Below are positions 42,430 through 54,628 of a stretch of 64,000 bases of DNA, one piece after another. Source of the stretch: Garcia nutans. Lineage: Eukaryota > Streptophyta > Magnoliopsida > Malpighiales > Euphorbiaceae. The stretch is from positions 37,631,501 through 37,695,500 of the forward strand of contig CANTUV010000008.1 of assembly GCA_947685225.1 (NCBI GenBank), in the 5' to 3' direction. The position numbers and the translations under genes were made by a program. Position 1 is the stretch's first letter. Each line of letters starts with the position of its first letter. Under the pieces are notes generated by a model. That model was not told where the DNA came from and did not search any database. It worked only from the letters and a program-made list of their open reading frames with translations.

Positions 42430-43542
42430 TCATCCCAAGAGTAAGGAAAAGGTAACAGGTATGTCCAAAATAACAAATTCAACAATAGATTCAATTGGAC
42501 AGACCTTAACAGCAGTTTTGAAAGTTCCTTTGGTATGTCTCTTGGTGTTGTCATAAGCCCGAATGGTTACCTCGGTTGGGTTTATATCCCTTGTTGACAT
42601 GGCTAGTTTTGGCAATATTTTAAGTGGAAAAATGTTTATGGCAGACCCATCGTCAACCATTACACATGGAGTCATTTTCCCTTTGATTTCTATTTTGATA
42701 AATAGAGGGCGGATGTGATCTCTCTCTTCTTCCGGTAAATCTGCATTTGAGAAAGATATCGCTCCCATATTAACTTCACTCTTCTCTTGAATATCTTCAC
42801 ATTTCATTGCTCCTTCAATTTTTATGAAGTTGATCAGCTTCTCCAGTGTTATGGAGGTGGAAATTGGCATGCTGGCCAAGGCCTTGGCAATAGTTTCTCG
42901 GTGCTTTTTAGAAGTAGCCAATAAGTCCCAAATGCTAACACTTGCTTGGGTTCTTTTCAATTGCTTGAGCATGGTGTCATCTTCCGCTTCTTTATTCCCT
43001 ACTTCAGCTTCCTTTCCTTTATTAACTTCTACCTCCTTAGGCGGTGGCCTTGCATAAGGCTTATCGAGTCTAGTGTTTGTTACTTCATCTTCCTCGGGCT
43101 CGGACCAGGTCCATTCCTCCTTCTTGGGTACAAGATCGTCATCAATATCGCATGAATTCCAAAACCCATTCACAATATAAATTGCTACTTCTTTGCCCAC
43201 CATAGCTTGTTCAATTTTGCTAAATACCTCTTCTTCTTTTATTGCTTCTCCACCCACATCTTGGAAAGAAGACATGACAAAACTTTCATGCAAACCTCCT
43301 CCAATCATGAAGGTCACTAGTGGTGGTACTCTATTGAACTTTGGTAATAGATTGTCTTTGGTGTATGGCTTGTTAGGCTCGGGCAGCTTTCCACTATCAA
43401 TCAAATTTTGGATCTCATGCCTTAACCTCACACATCTATCCGTGCCATGTCCTTGCATTTGATGAAATTGACAAAATGCCTTAGTGTCAAAATTAGGTGG
43501 GAGAGGGTTAGGCAAAGGATGAGGATTTAAGGGTTGTAACAA
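42430..43542 (-). pseudogene. gag-pro: A gag C-terminus and protease
   Basis: Reverse strand, 370 codons. A zinc-finger-like CQFHQMQGHGTDRC near the start, a charged middle (EEEWTWSEPEEDEV), TSKKHRETIAKALASM, then an aspartic protease with VMVDDGSAINIFP. The frame ends at TGA 42430, where GRPWFYPLGG-type sequence goes on in frame, so the stop is secondary. It is in phase with the gag at 44616; the two are separated only by stops at 43642 and about 43567. Confidence 0.88.
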
Positions 43543-43641
43543 TCCCTTCCTTTGAAGCTTATTGAGAACTCAAGACAGCGGTTTCCCCAATTCTGAAAAT
43601 TTTCTTGTTCCTTGGCTAGTAACATTAACACCAACTGCCTT

Positions 43642-44616
43642 TTAGATGTCTTGGTTACCAAACTGATAGTTTCCTTTCTCATTCCTTGTTGTTGAAAAAT
43701 GGTTCTTCTTTCTTTCCCATTCTTCAATTTGTAGACCAGCTTGGAGGAGATCTTTGAAATCACAGATGAGTGTATGAGACATCCTTTCACGAAGACTAGG
43801 CAACACCCCTCTCACAATCATTCTTATTTCATCAGATTCATCGGGCCTCTTCTTGAGCAAAGCGACCTTATTTCTCCATCTTTTCACATAGTCCACAAAA
43901 TTTTTGTTTGGCCTTTGTCTAATGGACTCAACTTCCATTAAAGTAACTTCCATCACAACATTATATCCATATTGTTGGATGAAAGCCTTGTATAGCAGAT
44001 CCCAACTCTTTTGCGTGTCGTCATCTAAAGTATTGAACCAATTTTGGATAACAGGATCCAATGAGAGCATAAAGTACCTTAGAGTTTGAGCCTTAGTAGC
44101 TCGTGCAGACTGCATAGTAGTGATATACTGCTTCACATGGAGGTGAGGATTTTTCATTCCATCAAACTTTTCAAAAGATGGCATCTTGAATTTGTACAGA
44201 ACTTCTTCGTCTAGCTCAAATAATTTGTCAACTTCGGACATTTCTTCAGTTTTCAGCTTCTTCTCAAATTTCTTTTCCAAATCCGCAATCATCTTTTCAA
44301 CATCAGAAGTTTTAGTTTTCTCCATAGCTGATCTTTCAATAATCTTTGGTTCTTTCTTCTTGTCTTGAGGATCTTGGAAGTATTGAGCCCAATCGTCATC
44401 ATCATTAATGATCACCTTATTATCAACAAAAACCACTTCGCCAACTTTAGCCTTCCCCTTGTCCTTTGGTTTCTTAGTGCTAGCAGATGCTTCGACATTA
44501 TTTCCTAAAATTGCAGCTAATTGGTTCTTCATATTCTCAGCCAGGGCCTCTTTTATTTCTTCCATCTTGGCATTGAGGGTGTCCTCCACCATTCTTTGAA
44601 TTTGTTCAGGCTCCAT
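43642..44616 (-). pseudogene. gag: A gag N-terminal and capsid part
   Basis: Reverse strand from ATG 44616 (MEPEQIQRMVED), 324 codons. An acidic region with DDDDWAQYFQDPQDKKKEPK, a coiled coil rich in K and E, then the capsid-like gag domain: MPSFEKFDGMKNPHLHVKQY, FMLSLDPVIQNWFNTL, FVDYVKRWRNKVALL. The stop at 43642 lies before the zinc finger and is in frame with the rest. The gag pieces of B and C are clear relatives. Confidence 0.88.
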
Positions 44617-45779
44617 TGCTTTTGGTGAGCAAGTGATTGAGTTGCTACTAGATTCTTCATCTCCGGCGTAGGTTGGATTGTCGTAAGCTTTTGAACTATC
44701 GTAATCCAGGGCTATGAGCTAGAGAGGATCAATAATATGAGATGCAAATGTATGTATGTATGTATGCACAAACAATAGACATAGAAAGATAATTAGGACG
44801 TTCCTTCCAACCTTATAACTTCCACACACGAATGACGAGTCTCTTTTCCTAGGTATATGGTTAACAAAATTCCAACATGGGGTATCTTGCTTTTGAATAT
44901 TTCCCTCGGACATTTCAACCATTGGTTATATTTTCAAAATGAAAATCAGATCATGATAATTCCTATTAATTAGGCTTTAATCCATCCAACCAGCTAAAGT
45001 AGCTTTTATGCTATATTGGATTAAAACTAAATTAAGAGGTTTATTATAAATAGATTTCTCACTTGAAAAAGTAACTAATGATTCATGCCAAAAACAAGCC
45101 CATGATTAATAACTCTTAGTATAAACTAGGCTCACAATTGATTTTTGGTATTTCATAATTAACCTAAATAATTTGCAAGCTCTTTATAAGAAAAGGTTGG
45201 ATGAAAGTAATTTTGTTTTTAATCCATTGTAAAAATATTTTAGAAAAAATGGATTTTGGGCTTTGTATTTGGATTATGAGAAAAGTATTTTTTTATTTGT
45301 TTTTAGAAAATTTTTATGTCCAAAGACTATCTTGAAAAGTTTTGAAAATAGCTTTGGTCTTTTGGACTTTAAAGAAAAAATTTATTTTGAGCTTACAATG
45401 TACTTAGGTCATTATAAAAAGAATAAACCAAATAAGCCATGATTTAAGCCAAGACAAATTAACCATAGTCAAACAACAAGCATTTGGGGTAAAATTCTAA
45501 GGAAAGTAACTAGGCCAATTACATGAGCTTTAGTCTTTGGGTTAAAAGGCTTAGGTTCCCATAACAAGTATACACCAAATGGTACAAGGCTATGAGTGTT
45601 TATGCCATGCTCGATCTCCATACCTTGAGTGAAAGTATGGTATCCCTTATATAACACAACACGGGTAACACAGGCGTCCTAACTCACGCACATGATGCAA
45701 TCTAATATGATGCAATGGATAATATCATGATAAGAAAGAATAAAATAATAAAAAGACCAACAGAATCAACTTCTTTTAT
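44617..45779 (-). other. Leader of element A
   Basis: About 1.16 kb between primer site and gag on the reverse strand, without coding signal. Blocks such as CACAATTGATTTTTGGTATT, GGGATACCATACTTTCACTC and the ATGTATG-type microrepeat (44748-44766) recur in the leaders of B, C and K. Long leaders are typical of Tat/Ogre elements. Confidence 0.8.
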
Positions 45780-45796
45780 CCCCAGTGGAGTCACCA
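45780..45796 (-). other. Primer binding site of element A
   Basis: The reverse strand reads TGGTGACTCCACTGGGG, one base inside the LTR end. B and C have TGGCAACTCCACTGGGGA and TGACAATTCCACTGGGAA. It is not the initiator-Met site used by the Tekay elements; I do not assign the tRNA. Confidence 0.8.
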
Positions 45797-45797
45797 C

Positions 45798-48053
45798 TGT
45801 GAGCGGGGATTTTCGCCCTCGCTCCTAGTGGAATGGTTCTTGCGACTTCGGCACTGTTTAGGCTCAGGGCCTTAGAGAACACGAGCCTAAGCCCGAAGAA
45901 AATGGAGTCGCCACCGGACGGGCCAGAAAAAAGAAAGGGGTGGATGACTCGATTCCTCAGGAACCCCAATCTCCTAATGGATTCAAAAAGTTGGGTATGT
46001 GTGGGAAAGGTGGGAAATGGCCCAGCACCTCCACAATGCCCGGTTCATTGGAATCGGCCTCCTTTGCAGGTCTTAATATTATAAAATTCTTAAGTATAAC
46101 AATATTATCCATATTACATGCAATAATTAAAATAAAGCATCATTATATTAAAATCAAAGCATTGTCCAAACAAAACAAATAAATGGACACCCATCCAAAG
46201 ATGGAAACATGTCCTTACATCGTCCATGTCTAAAACTAAATAGGACACCCACCAAAAGGTGGAAACATGTCCTTTACATTGGTCCAAAATATAAAAGCAA
46301 TTAACATGATGCTCATGACATGAGGTAGCCAAAAATATGGAAACGTACTTCTTACAATTTTAATACCAAAACAAACAAATAATAATCATAATGATAAAAA
46401 AATATCCATCAATGATAAATTAAATAAATCAAGCATTGAAATTAAATAAATCAACCATCAAAACATATAATAAATTACATAATCAATTCTAAAATTTAAT
46501 GAAGAAAATAAAGATAAAAATTTAGGTTTATGTCTCAATTTAGGGTTCTTTAATTAACATTTAGGGTTTTGGGATTTTAGAATTATTATTATTATTATTT
46601 AGGATACTGTGAGGGTTTTTGGAAAAATGGAATTGATTAGGGTTTTATAAATTTAAGAAAGTAGTAAGGTTTTTTGGTTAATCAAATTAGGGTTTAGGGC
46701 TAACATCATGAAATTATGGTTTTGGAACCTTAAGGCATTATGGTTTATAATTTTAAAAGATTGTGTTTTAGGTTCACTAGATTATGGTTACTAAGTTAAG
46801 AATTTGGATTTAGATTTACTAGATTGGGTTTTAAGTTCACTGGATTAGGGATTTAGGTGTAATGAACTTGTCATTAAGTTTTGATGTTTTAAGAATTAGG
46901 GTTTAGGAAAACTAGGGTTTACTGGATTGGGTTTTGAGAATTAATAAGATAGTTTAGGATTTTTTGATATTTTGGAAAACATATTCGATATTAGGATTTA
47001 AGAAAACAGTTTAGAGTTTTATAGAAATAATTATGATTAAAGTTTTTAGAAACTGTAAAGAAGATTAGGGTTTGGAGAATTAAGAAGACATTTTGAAGTT
47101 TTGGACAAAAAAGTTAGAGTTTAGATGATTAAGAAAATAGTTTGGGGAAAAATAATTTAGGATTTTAAAGTTTTGGAAACAAAAGGATAGTTTAGGGTTT
47201 TAAAGTTTTGGAAACAGAAGAACAATTTAGGGCTTTTAAAGTTTTAGAAACAGAAGAATAATTTAGGGTTTTTGAAGTTTTGGAAACAGAAGAATAATTT
47301 ACTGTTTTTGATAATTTAATCAATGATTTAGGCTACTGGACGGTTTTAAAATTTTAGTTTTTATAAAACATGCAAGTGGAGTTTTGAAAACCAACCGATT
47401 AATGTATTAACTAAAGTAAACAATTAAGGCTATTAAAACAAAGATCAAGTTACTGCATATTCTTATTAATCAAAGAAAACAAAAGCTACTGTGAACATAT
47501 AATTTATGTTTAAAGATCAAACCTACATAGTCGGTTTCACCAAAAAAAGTGATTTCTGGATGAACAATAACAAAGGCAATGTTGCTGCCTTTGATGGATT
47601 GATGATTGATGAATGCCTACTTGCTGCTAATTCCTTTTTGCCGTCTCTTCTCCTAGGGTTTTTTGTCTCCTTTTTTCCATCCCTTTCTGAAGTGTTTTAA
47701 TGTGATATTTATAGGAAAAAATCCAAACCTAATTCTAATTGTCCAAGGAAATTAAAATCATTTAGGAAAAAAATCAAAACCAAATAGAATTTGGTTTCGG
47801 AAAAACTGCGCTAGAAAAAATTGCTGCGGCCAAAAAATTGCGCTGGCATAAAGGTAATATTTATTTTCGTCGTCGATTTTTATTTATTTATTTATTATTT
47901 TTTTAACTTTACTAATATTACCTTTGTTGTTTTTTTTAAAATTATAAATAATAAATACTAAAATAAATATTATTTAATTAAAATACCTCAAAAATTATTT
48001 TTGACCATATAAAAAATATTGGACCCGACTGGGTCAAAAATTAAGGGTCTACA
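45798..48053 (-). mobile_element. 5' LTR of Tat-type element A
   Basis: On plus it runs from TGTGAGCGGGGATTTTCG to TTAAGGGTCTACA, 2256 bp (the reverse strand begins TGTAGACCCTTAATTTTTGA). TATA box at 47706-47713 (reverse). A telobox-rich zone (TTAGGGTTT on plus) spans 46500-47330; within it AATTTAGGGTTTT, AAGTTTTGGAAACAGAAG units repeat three to four times at 47150-47300. (ATT)n at 46588-46602. ATAAA at 48054-48058 may be the target duplication. Confidence 0.88.
47706..47713 (-). promoter_or_regulatory. TATA box of the A LTR
   Basis: Reverse strand TATAAATA, same relative position as in B, C and D. Confidence 0.65.
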
Positions 48054-48902
48054 ATAAACTAGGCTCATAATTGATTTTTGGTATTTTCATAATTGACCTA
48101 AATATTTGTAAGCTCATTTTAGGAACAGTTATAATGAAGTGAAAAAATAATTTTGTTTCAAAGCCCATAAAAAGATTTTAGAAAAAATGAAATTTGGGCC
48201 TTGAGCTTGGGCTATGAGGTGAAAAAGATTTTTTTAATCCATTTTTAAAAGTTTTTATGTTCAAAGACCATCTTGAAAAGTTTTAAAAATAGTTTTGGCC
48301 TTTTGGATTTTAAAGGAAAAAATATTTTTGAGCATACAATATAGGTAGGTCATATTAGAAAAAAGAACAAACCAAATAAGCCATGATTTAAACTAAGATA
48401 AATTAACCATAGTCAAACAACAAGCATTTGGGGGTAAAAACCTAAGAAAATTAACTAGGTCAATTGCATGAGCTTGAGTCTTTGGGTTGAAAGGTTTTAG
48501 GCTCCCATAGCAAGTAAAGCAGTATATATATGAATATAGATTTTATGCTTAAATTAAGGTTTCTTGAATGAAATTAGGGTTTAGAGGGTTTATGTTTAAA
48601 AACTAGGGTTTTAGGGCTTAGGCTTAGAAAATAGGGTTTTGATTTGAAAAACTAATATTGTTATTATTATTATTATTATTTAAAAAAATTATGGTTACTG
48701 TGTAATTAAGAAGAAATAGAATTTAACTAGGATTTTAAGGTTTGAGTAAATTAGGGTTTGGAATTTTTATGAAAGCTACTGTGATGATATATGAAAAACT
48801 TTAAACGAAGCTATTGTGGTATATTGACTAAATGATCATGCACTTGAAAGAACTTAATCAAATAGGTTACTAGACTTGTTTCATATGAATGGCAAAACAA
48901 TA
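48054..48902 (-). mobile_element. Tat-type remnant K (leader plus LTR piece)
   Basis: 48054-48513 matches the A leader (45122-45580) in the same orientation, so A is inserted in the leader of a relative. From about 48514 the match stops, and telobox-rich LTR-like sequence with (ATT)n at 48659-48682 follows, implying an internal deletion. There is no gene. Confidence 0.7.
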
Positions 48903-49251
48903 TTTAGATCCTTAATTTTTGATCCAGTCTAGTCCAAAGATTTTAAAACAGTCTGAAATAATTTCTATAGTATATATTATTTATTTTAATTGCTTTAATA
49001 AAATAATATTTATTTTTCTTATTATTTATTATTTATTTTAATATAATATTTATTTTACTTCTCATTTATTATTTATTTATATTATTTATTATTTATTAAT
49101 TATATTTATTTTATTTATTATTAAAATTTAATATTTATTTTATATTTATATTTACTTATTATTTACTTTATTTTAATAATATTATTTATATTTAATATAT
49201 ATATATATAAATAAAAAATAAAAAGAAATCGGCGATGAAAGCTATGTCGAC

Positions 49252-49271
49252 GAATTGGCTTGGGCCAATTC
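49252..49271 (+). repeat. Hairpin in the B LTR
   Basis: GAATTGGC-TTGG-GCCAATTC, a perfect 8-base stem with a 4-base loop, upstream of the TATA box. The C copy is eroded. Confidence 0.7.
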
Positions 49272-49542
49272 GCCGCAAGCTGCAGGTGTGCTTGCGGCGA
49301 AATGAGCCCCCAGCCCTTGAATTCTCATATCTCGCTTGCCAGCCCATAGCGCCTGCACTCCAAGTAACCTTGCCAGCGAGCGGCAATTATCGCTTGCCCA
49401 GCAGCACAGCCTGCATGCCGTCTCGCCCAACAGCCCGTGCACGCTGCCGATTTTGCCAAAACCTTATTTTACTCGGTTTGAATTTTATTTCCTTAATAGT
49501 TTTTAATTTTCTTACCATAATAGGTTTTTTCTTTTAATTACC

Positions 49543-49550
49543 TATAAATA
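49543..49550 (+). promoter_or_regulatory. TATA box of the B LTR
   Basis: CCTATAAATACC followed by a conserved AAAAATACACAGAAA; identical context in the next LTR. Confidence 0.7.
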
Positions 49551-50918
49551 CCAAATTAAAAATACACAGAAAGGGGGGATTTGGACTGAAGAATTATTCG
49601 AATTTTTTTTTAGCAATTGATTCAGGGACTAGATTTTGGAAATTCAAAAGCAACAATAAGTAATCAAGGCAGCAAGCAATCTTCTACCTTAGTGTTAAGC
49701 TCAGCCAAGAATTTTATCAACAATTTTTGGTGGATCCTTCAAATGTAGGTATGTCTCTTTAATTTTATTTGTCACAATTAATTATCATCACAGTAGCGCA
49801 CTCTTTTCAAACATCTAAGTTTTTAGCCTTATTTTCATAAGCTTTAATCAATTTAATTCAAACCCTAATCACTCTTTAAAACCTAAATCTCAAGTTTTAC
49901 TTTCTTAAAACTTAAATTCCGTTCCCTTAAAAAAAACCCTAATAGTTCTCTTTCTACTCGATTGTTACAGTAACTTAGCTTTCATTAAATAGTAGTAATA
50001 ATTATATTTTTCCAAATTATCACAGAAGCTTATTCTTTCTAAATACCCAACTTTTAATTCTATTTTCATAAGCTTCAATTTTATTTACTTAAAACCTAAA
50101 CCTGAATATTATTTTCATAAAACTTCCAAAATCCTAAAATCTTAAGTTTTAAAACAAGAACTCCATAAACCCTAAATTTCCCCAAGAAACCCTAGTTGAA
50201 ATCTAAAACCTTAGTTTCTATGTTTATTACTTAGATGTATATTTATGATATATGTTGATGGATGATTTATTGCATGTCTCAATGGAAGATTTATTCTTAC
50301 TTGATTTTATGATGAATATTGGATTGCTTTGATTTATTTTTAGTTTCAAGAAATTGTAAGAGGTATGTTTCCATAATTGGGTGCCTCAAATTGTTAAATA
50401 TCATGTAATTCGATTTATCTTTAAGCTTTGGACCTATGTAAAGGATACGTTTCCACCAATTAGTTGGTGTCCTATTTTCTTTATATTCTTTTGGACATTA
50501 GATAATTGTAAAGTCATGTTTCCATCTATGGATGGATGCCTATTTGTTTAGACATTGCTATGATTTTTAATAAAGTATTTATTTATTTTTATAATTTCAT
50601 GTAGTATGGATAATATCATTATATTTAAGAATTTTATAATATTAACACCTAAAAAGGAGGCCATTCCAATGAACCAGGCGTTGTGGGGGTGCTGGGCCAT
50701 TTCTCACCTTTCCCTCACATACCTAACTTTCTGAACCCATTAGGGTGTTGGGAATTCCTTAGGAATCGAGTCACCACACCTTTTTTTCCTGGCCCGTCCA
50801 GGTGGTGACTCAAGTTCTATGGATTTAGGCTCGTGTTCTCTAAGGCCCCGAGCTTAATAGTGCCAAAGTCGCAAGAACCATTCCACGTGTGAATGGGGGC
50901 AAAAAATCCCACTCACAG

Positions 50919-50936
50919 TGGCAACTCCACTGGGGA
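50919..50936 (+). other. Primer binding site of element B
   Basis: TGGCAACTCCACTGGGGA, one base after the LTR. Confidence 0.85.
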
Positions 50937-52525
50937 TAAGAGAAGTTAATTCTATTGGTCTTTATATTATTCTATTATTTTTTATCATGATATTATCCGT
51001 TGCATCATTTAGATTGCATCGTGTGTGTGAGTTAGGACGCCCATGTTGTAATATCCCAAAGTGTGCCCTAGAAGTTTTGATATAATTGTTGTTTGATTTA
51101 AATTAAATGTATATGTGTAATTGGAAAGAGAAAAGAATTTAAAAGAGAATGTATATGTTGTATATATGGAAATATATATAACATATACACAAGTCAAATG
51201 GATGGTCAAAGGAAGAAGATATTAATTTTTTTATGTATGAAATTACTAAAAAGGGCAAGTAAGTGAAAGGAAGTTAAAACAAATAGGAGAGGGTATTTAA
51301 GTAATTTTCTTTTTAGAATGCTTGGTGGAGGTTTAAAGAGATGAGAAGTTTGACTTTGCTTCATTTCTTCTTCTTTCCTTTTCCTTTGTTGGCCGGCCAT
51401 ACTAAGCAAGAGAGCAAGGGTGAATTGTGTTTGTTCTAAGCTCAAATTGAAGGAAGATTCAAGTGATAAAGTTGGAATTTGTGAAGTTTTATCAACTTTG
51501 GTAAGTTCTCTCTTGATTTCTTTTGTTATATTTGAAGTTAGGTGTGAGTTTGATTATTGATATTTGTAAGTAGGGTTGTGTTGATTGTAGTATGTTGAAA
51601 GGTGTTTGATTTAATTGATTGTGGTGTTGGTTTTGAATTGAAAATAAAAAGGTTAAATTGATGTTGGTTTTGGAAAGTAAATGTGATGTTGGTTTTAGGG
51701 TTTTGAAGTGGTAAGTGATGTTTAACTTGAGTTTGATCAATTATTTTCATAGATCTTCATGTTGTTTGTGTTTGTTGGAGTTGCAAGCATAGAATATGTG
51801 AATTTGGTCAGAAGCAGTAGCATTTTGGATGCCATGCCCGTGGCCTTGGTTGCCATGACCGTGGCCATTTGAATCCATGGCCATGGAGGTTAGGAGCAAG
51901 GGAGGCAGAACCATTCTCTAACCCACGCCCGTGGGGGTTGGGGTGGCCATGGTCATGGGCTATAGTATGTGGTGTTGATTTGTAATTTGTGATTTAAGGG
52001 TCTAGTAAGAAGTTGTTAAGTGAATGTTTGCATTGGAATTTATATATTTTATCATTTTTGGATTAGGTCTTGAAGAAGATATTTTTCCCTAATTCAAGTT
52101 GTGAAGAAGTGTGGGAGAAGAAGAGTTTAGAGTTGTGTGAGTTTTCTTGAGGTAAGTACAAACTATATAGTTGCATGCATTTACATGACTTTGATATTTA
52201 ACATAATTGATTGTACATATGTTAAGTAAATGATTACATTGTTAATACATTTGATGAATATATGATTGGTATAATGATGAATTGATTAATGTTAGTTGAG
52301 ATACAATGTGGTTGGTTCTAATGATGTAAATGACATAATGAAGGCATGTTTGCCTATATGATGTTCAATGCAATTGATGATATATATATATATATGTATT
52401 CTCTTGATGAGATATGGAGCCATGATTGTTGGCTAAAATGATAATGGTACCAATGAGATGAATGAGGCATGTATGCCTAAGTGATGATGATTAAATGATA
52501 ATGAAATAATACATGAATTGTGTGT

Positions 52526-52878
52526 CTAATATGTTATTCATTTTCAGAGTTTTGTTGTTGGTGGCATGCCTAATAGTAACAATCTCTTGAAGTTAGGTTG
52601 GGCTTGATCCTTGAAGCCAAGTTGGGTTGAAGTTTAACATGTTTTACTCCCCTTGAAGCTTGGTTGGATCTAGTCCTTGAAGCCTAATTGAGATGTTACA
52701 ACCCTTGAAGCTAGGTTGGGTTTAGTTCTTGAAGCCAAGTTGGGTTGATACTTAGTATGCTTTGTTCCCCTTGAAGCTTGGTTGAACTTAAATCCTTGAA
52801 GCCTAGTTGGGATAATGATAATGATAAATGTGATAATTAAACCAAAACATTAACTCTGAAAGTTGAATGGCATATTAG
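52526..52878 (+). repeat. Fold-back module of LTR (M copy)
   Basis: The left arm CTAATATGTTATTCATTTTC and the right arm (inverse CTAATATGCCATTCAACTTT) continue into CAGAGTT on both sides, more than 30 nearly complementary bases. The loop has six or so CTTGAAGCYWAGTTGGGTT-type units. Confidence 0.82.
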
Positions 52879-53192
52879 TGTTTTTGGGCCCATGCATGTC
52901 TTTGTTTTCAATGTGATTCTTAATTGGTGAAATTAATGAATAATGAGACACATGCTTATGAGATATAATGTTATGAGTTGGTTATACTACATGAGTATCC
53001 TATTGGCAATGAATGTAGCATGGAGAGCTATGTTGAGTAATGAAACTATGAAGATATAATATGAATGTTTTGATATGATATGATAGTGAAAAATGAAAGG
53101 TTTTGAAATATACTATTCTCTTATATTGGTTTTGAATCTTGATTGTGACGTTAGCATTACATTGAAGCATAGTATTATTATAGTTTGTACCA

Positions 53193-53230
53193 CTAAGCCG
53201 TTGGCTTAGCGCGATTATGGTTTATCGCGC
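53193..53230 (+). promoter_or_regulatory. Conserved paired stem-loops in LTR (M copy)
   Basis: CTAAGCC-GTT-GGCTTAG, then GCGCGAT/ATCGCGC, then CAGGTAACAG. Confidence 0.8.
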
Positions 53231-54628
53231 AGGTAACAGGGAAGAACCGGAGAGTTCCTCTAGGCTGAGTAGAGTTTAGATCTTGAAGTGTTGATAGTGG
53301 AGCTTAAAGATCAAAGACATACTGCCAAACATGTATATATTTCCTATTTTGTAAAACTTGAGTTTTGATGTATATGTATTTGTAAATATGTTACATTTTC
53401 TGCTACGTTTTGTATAAACAATTTTGGTCTATTGTGTTTTGTAAATTTCCTTAAATGTTTTTAAATTGTTATTATTATTTAAAAGGGATGGTTTGTGAGT
53501 TTTGTAAAACGTGGCATTTCTATATTTAGTATACGTATATTATGATCGTAAAAGCATGCTGTGTATGTATACGGGGTATAGGGGTGTTACACATGTTACT
53601 CGTATTGTGTTATGTAAGAGATACCATACTTTCACTCAAGTTATGGAGATTGAGCATGGCATAACCACTCATAGCCTTGTACCTTTTGGCATATACTTGT
53701 TATGGGAACTTAAGCCTTTTAACCCAAAGACTAAAGCTCATATAATTGGCCTAGTTACTTTTCTTAGGTTTTTACCCCAAATGCTTGTTGTTTGACTATG
53801 GTTAATTTATCTTAGATTAAATCATGGCTTATTTAGTTTGTTCTTTTTCTAATATGACCTAATTACATTGTGAGCTCAAATAATTTTTTCCCCTAAATCC
53901 AAAAGAGCAAAGCTATTTTCAAAATGGTCTTTGGACATAAAACATTTCTCAAAACAAGTCAAAAATTCTTTTCTCATGACCCAAATACAAAGCCCAAAAT
54001 CCATTTTTTCTAAAATATTTTTACAATGGGCTTAGAAACAAAATTATTTTCACAACCTTTTCAAAAGAGCTTACGAATATTTAGGTCAATTATGAAAATA
54101 CCAAAATCAATTGTGAGCCTAGTTTATACTAAGAATTATTAATCATGGGCTTGTTTTTGGCATGAATCATTAGTTACTTTTTCAAGTGATAAATCTATTT
54201 ATAATAAGCCTCTTAATTTAGTATTAATCCAATATAGCAAAAAAGTTGCTTTAGTTGATTGGATGGATTAAAACCTAATTAACGGGAATTATCATGAACT
54301 GATTTCCATGTTTAAAAATATAAGTATTGGTTGAAACGTCCGAGGGAATTATTTGAAAATAAGATACCCCATGTTGGTATTTTGTTAACCATATACCTAG
54401 GAAAAGAGACTCGCCATCCGTGTGTAGAAATTATAAGGTTGGAAGGGACATTCTACCTATCTTTGTTTATTATTTGTGCATACATGCATACATACATTTG
54501 CATCTCTTATCATTGATGCTTTCTAGCTCATAGCCATAGATTACAACAATTCAAAAGCCTATGACAATCCAACCTATGCTGGTGATGAAGAATTCAACAG
54601 CAATTCAATTAGCTTCTCACTAAAAGCA

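Larger units (their letters stand above)
38439..48053 (-). mobile_element. Tat-type LTR retrotransposon A (3' end cut off by H)
   Basis: On the reverse strand: 5' LTR 45798-48053, primer site, long leader, gag from 44616, protease, G-patch-like segment, reverse transcriptase, RNase H and integrase down to 39610. A repeat-flanked antisense ORF remnant (38760-39119) follows. The 3' LTR is missing because H sits at 38438 and the DNA beyond was deleted. Gag through the G-patch segment is one reading frame broken only by stops, whereas pol has large deletions. Confidence 0.9.
48903..50917 (+). mobile_element. 5' LTR of Tat-type element B
   Basis: It begins TTTAGATCCTTAATTTTTGA (decayed TGTAGACCC) and ends AATCCCACTCACA, 2015 bp. 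U3 is extremely AT-rich (48960-49210), then comes a GC-rich block with hairpin 49252-49271, the TATA box 49543-49550, a telobox zone 49855-50220 and the conserved end block. It matches the LTR at 59158-61153 along its length. Confidence 0.87.
51047..53591 (+). mobile_element. Solo LTR M (Tekay type)
   Basis: TGTAATATCCCAAAGTGTGC to GGGGTGTTACA, 2545 bp, flanked by CATGT at 51042-51046 and 53592-53596. No internal region. Contents: TTGGCCGGCC near 51390, a donor-like TTGGTAAGTT near 51499, a GC-rich module with CCATGGCCATGG and CCGTGG repeats (51825-51960), the fold-back module 52526-52878, the stem-loop pair 53193-53230 and a palindrome cluster from 53528. Confidence 0.95.
50937..54628 (+). 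other. Leader of element B, split by solo LTR M
   Basis: 50937-51041 and 53597-54628 form one leader. The C leader (61173 onward) matches both halves, including the sequence across the insertion point. There is no coding signal; ORFs at 53511 and 54331 are chance. Confidence 0.8.

Noticed and set aside
41656..43462. Plus-strand ORFs opposite the A gag-protease
   Set aside because: They are shadows of the well-supported minus-strand polyprotein; no motif of their own.
47506..47700. 64-codon frame in the A LTR
   Set aside because: Inside the LTR close to the TATA box on the opposite strand, with no similarity and no copy in B, C or D.
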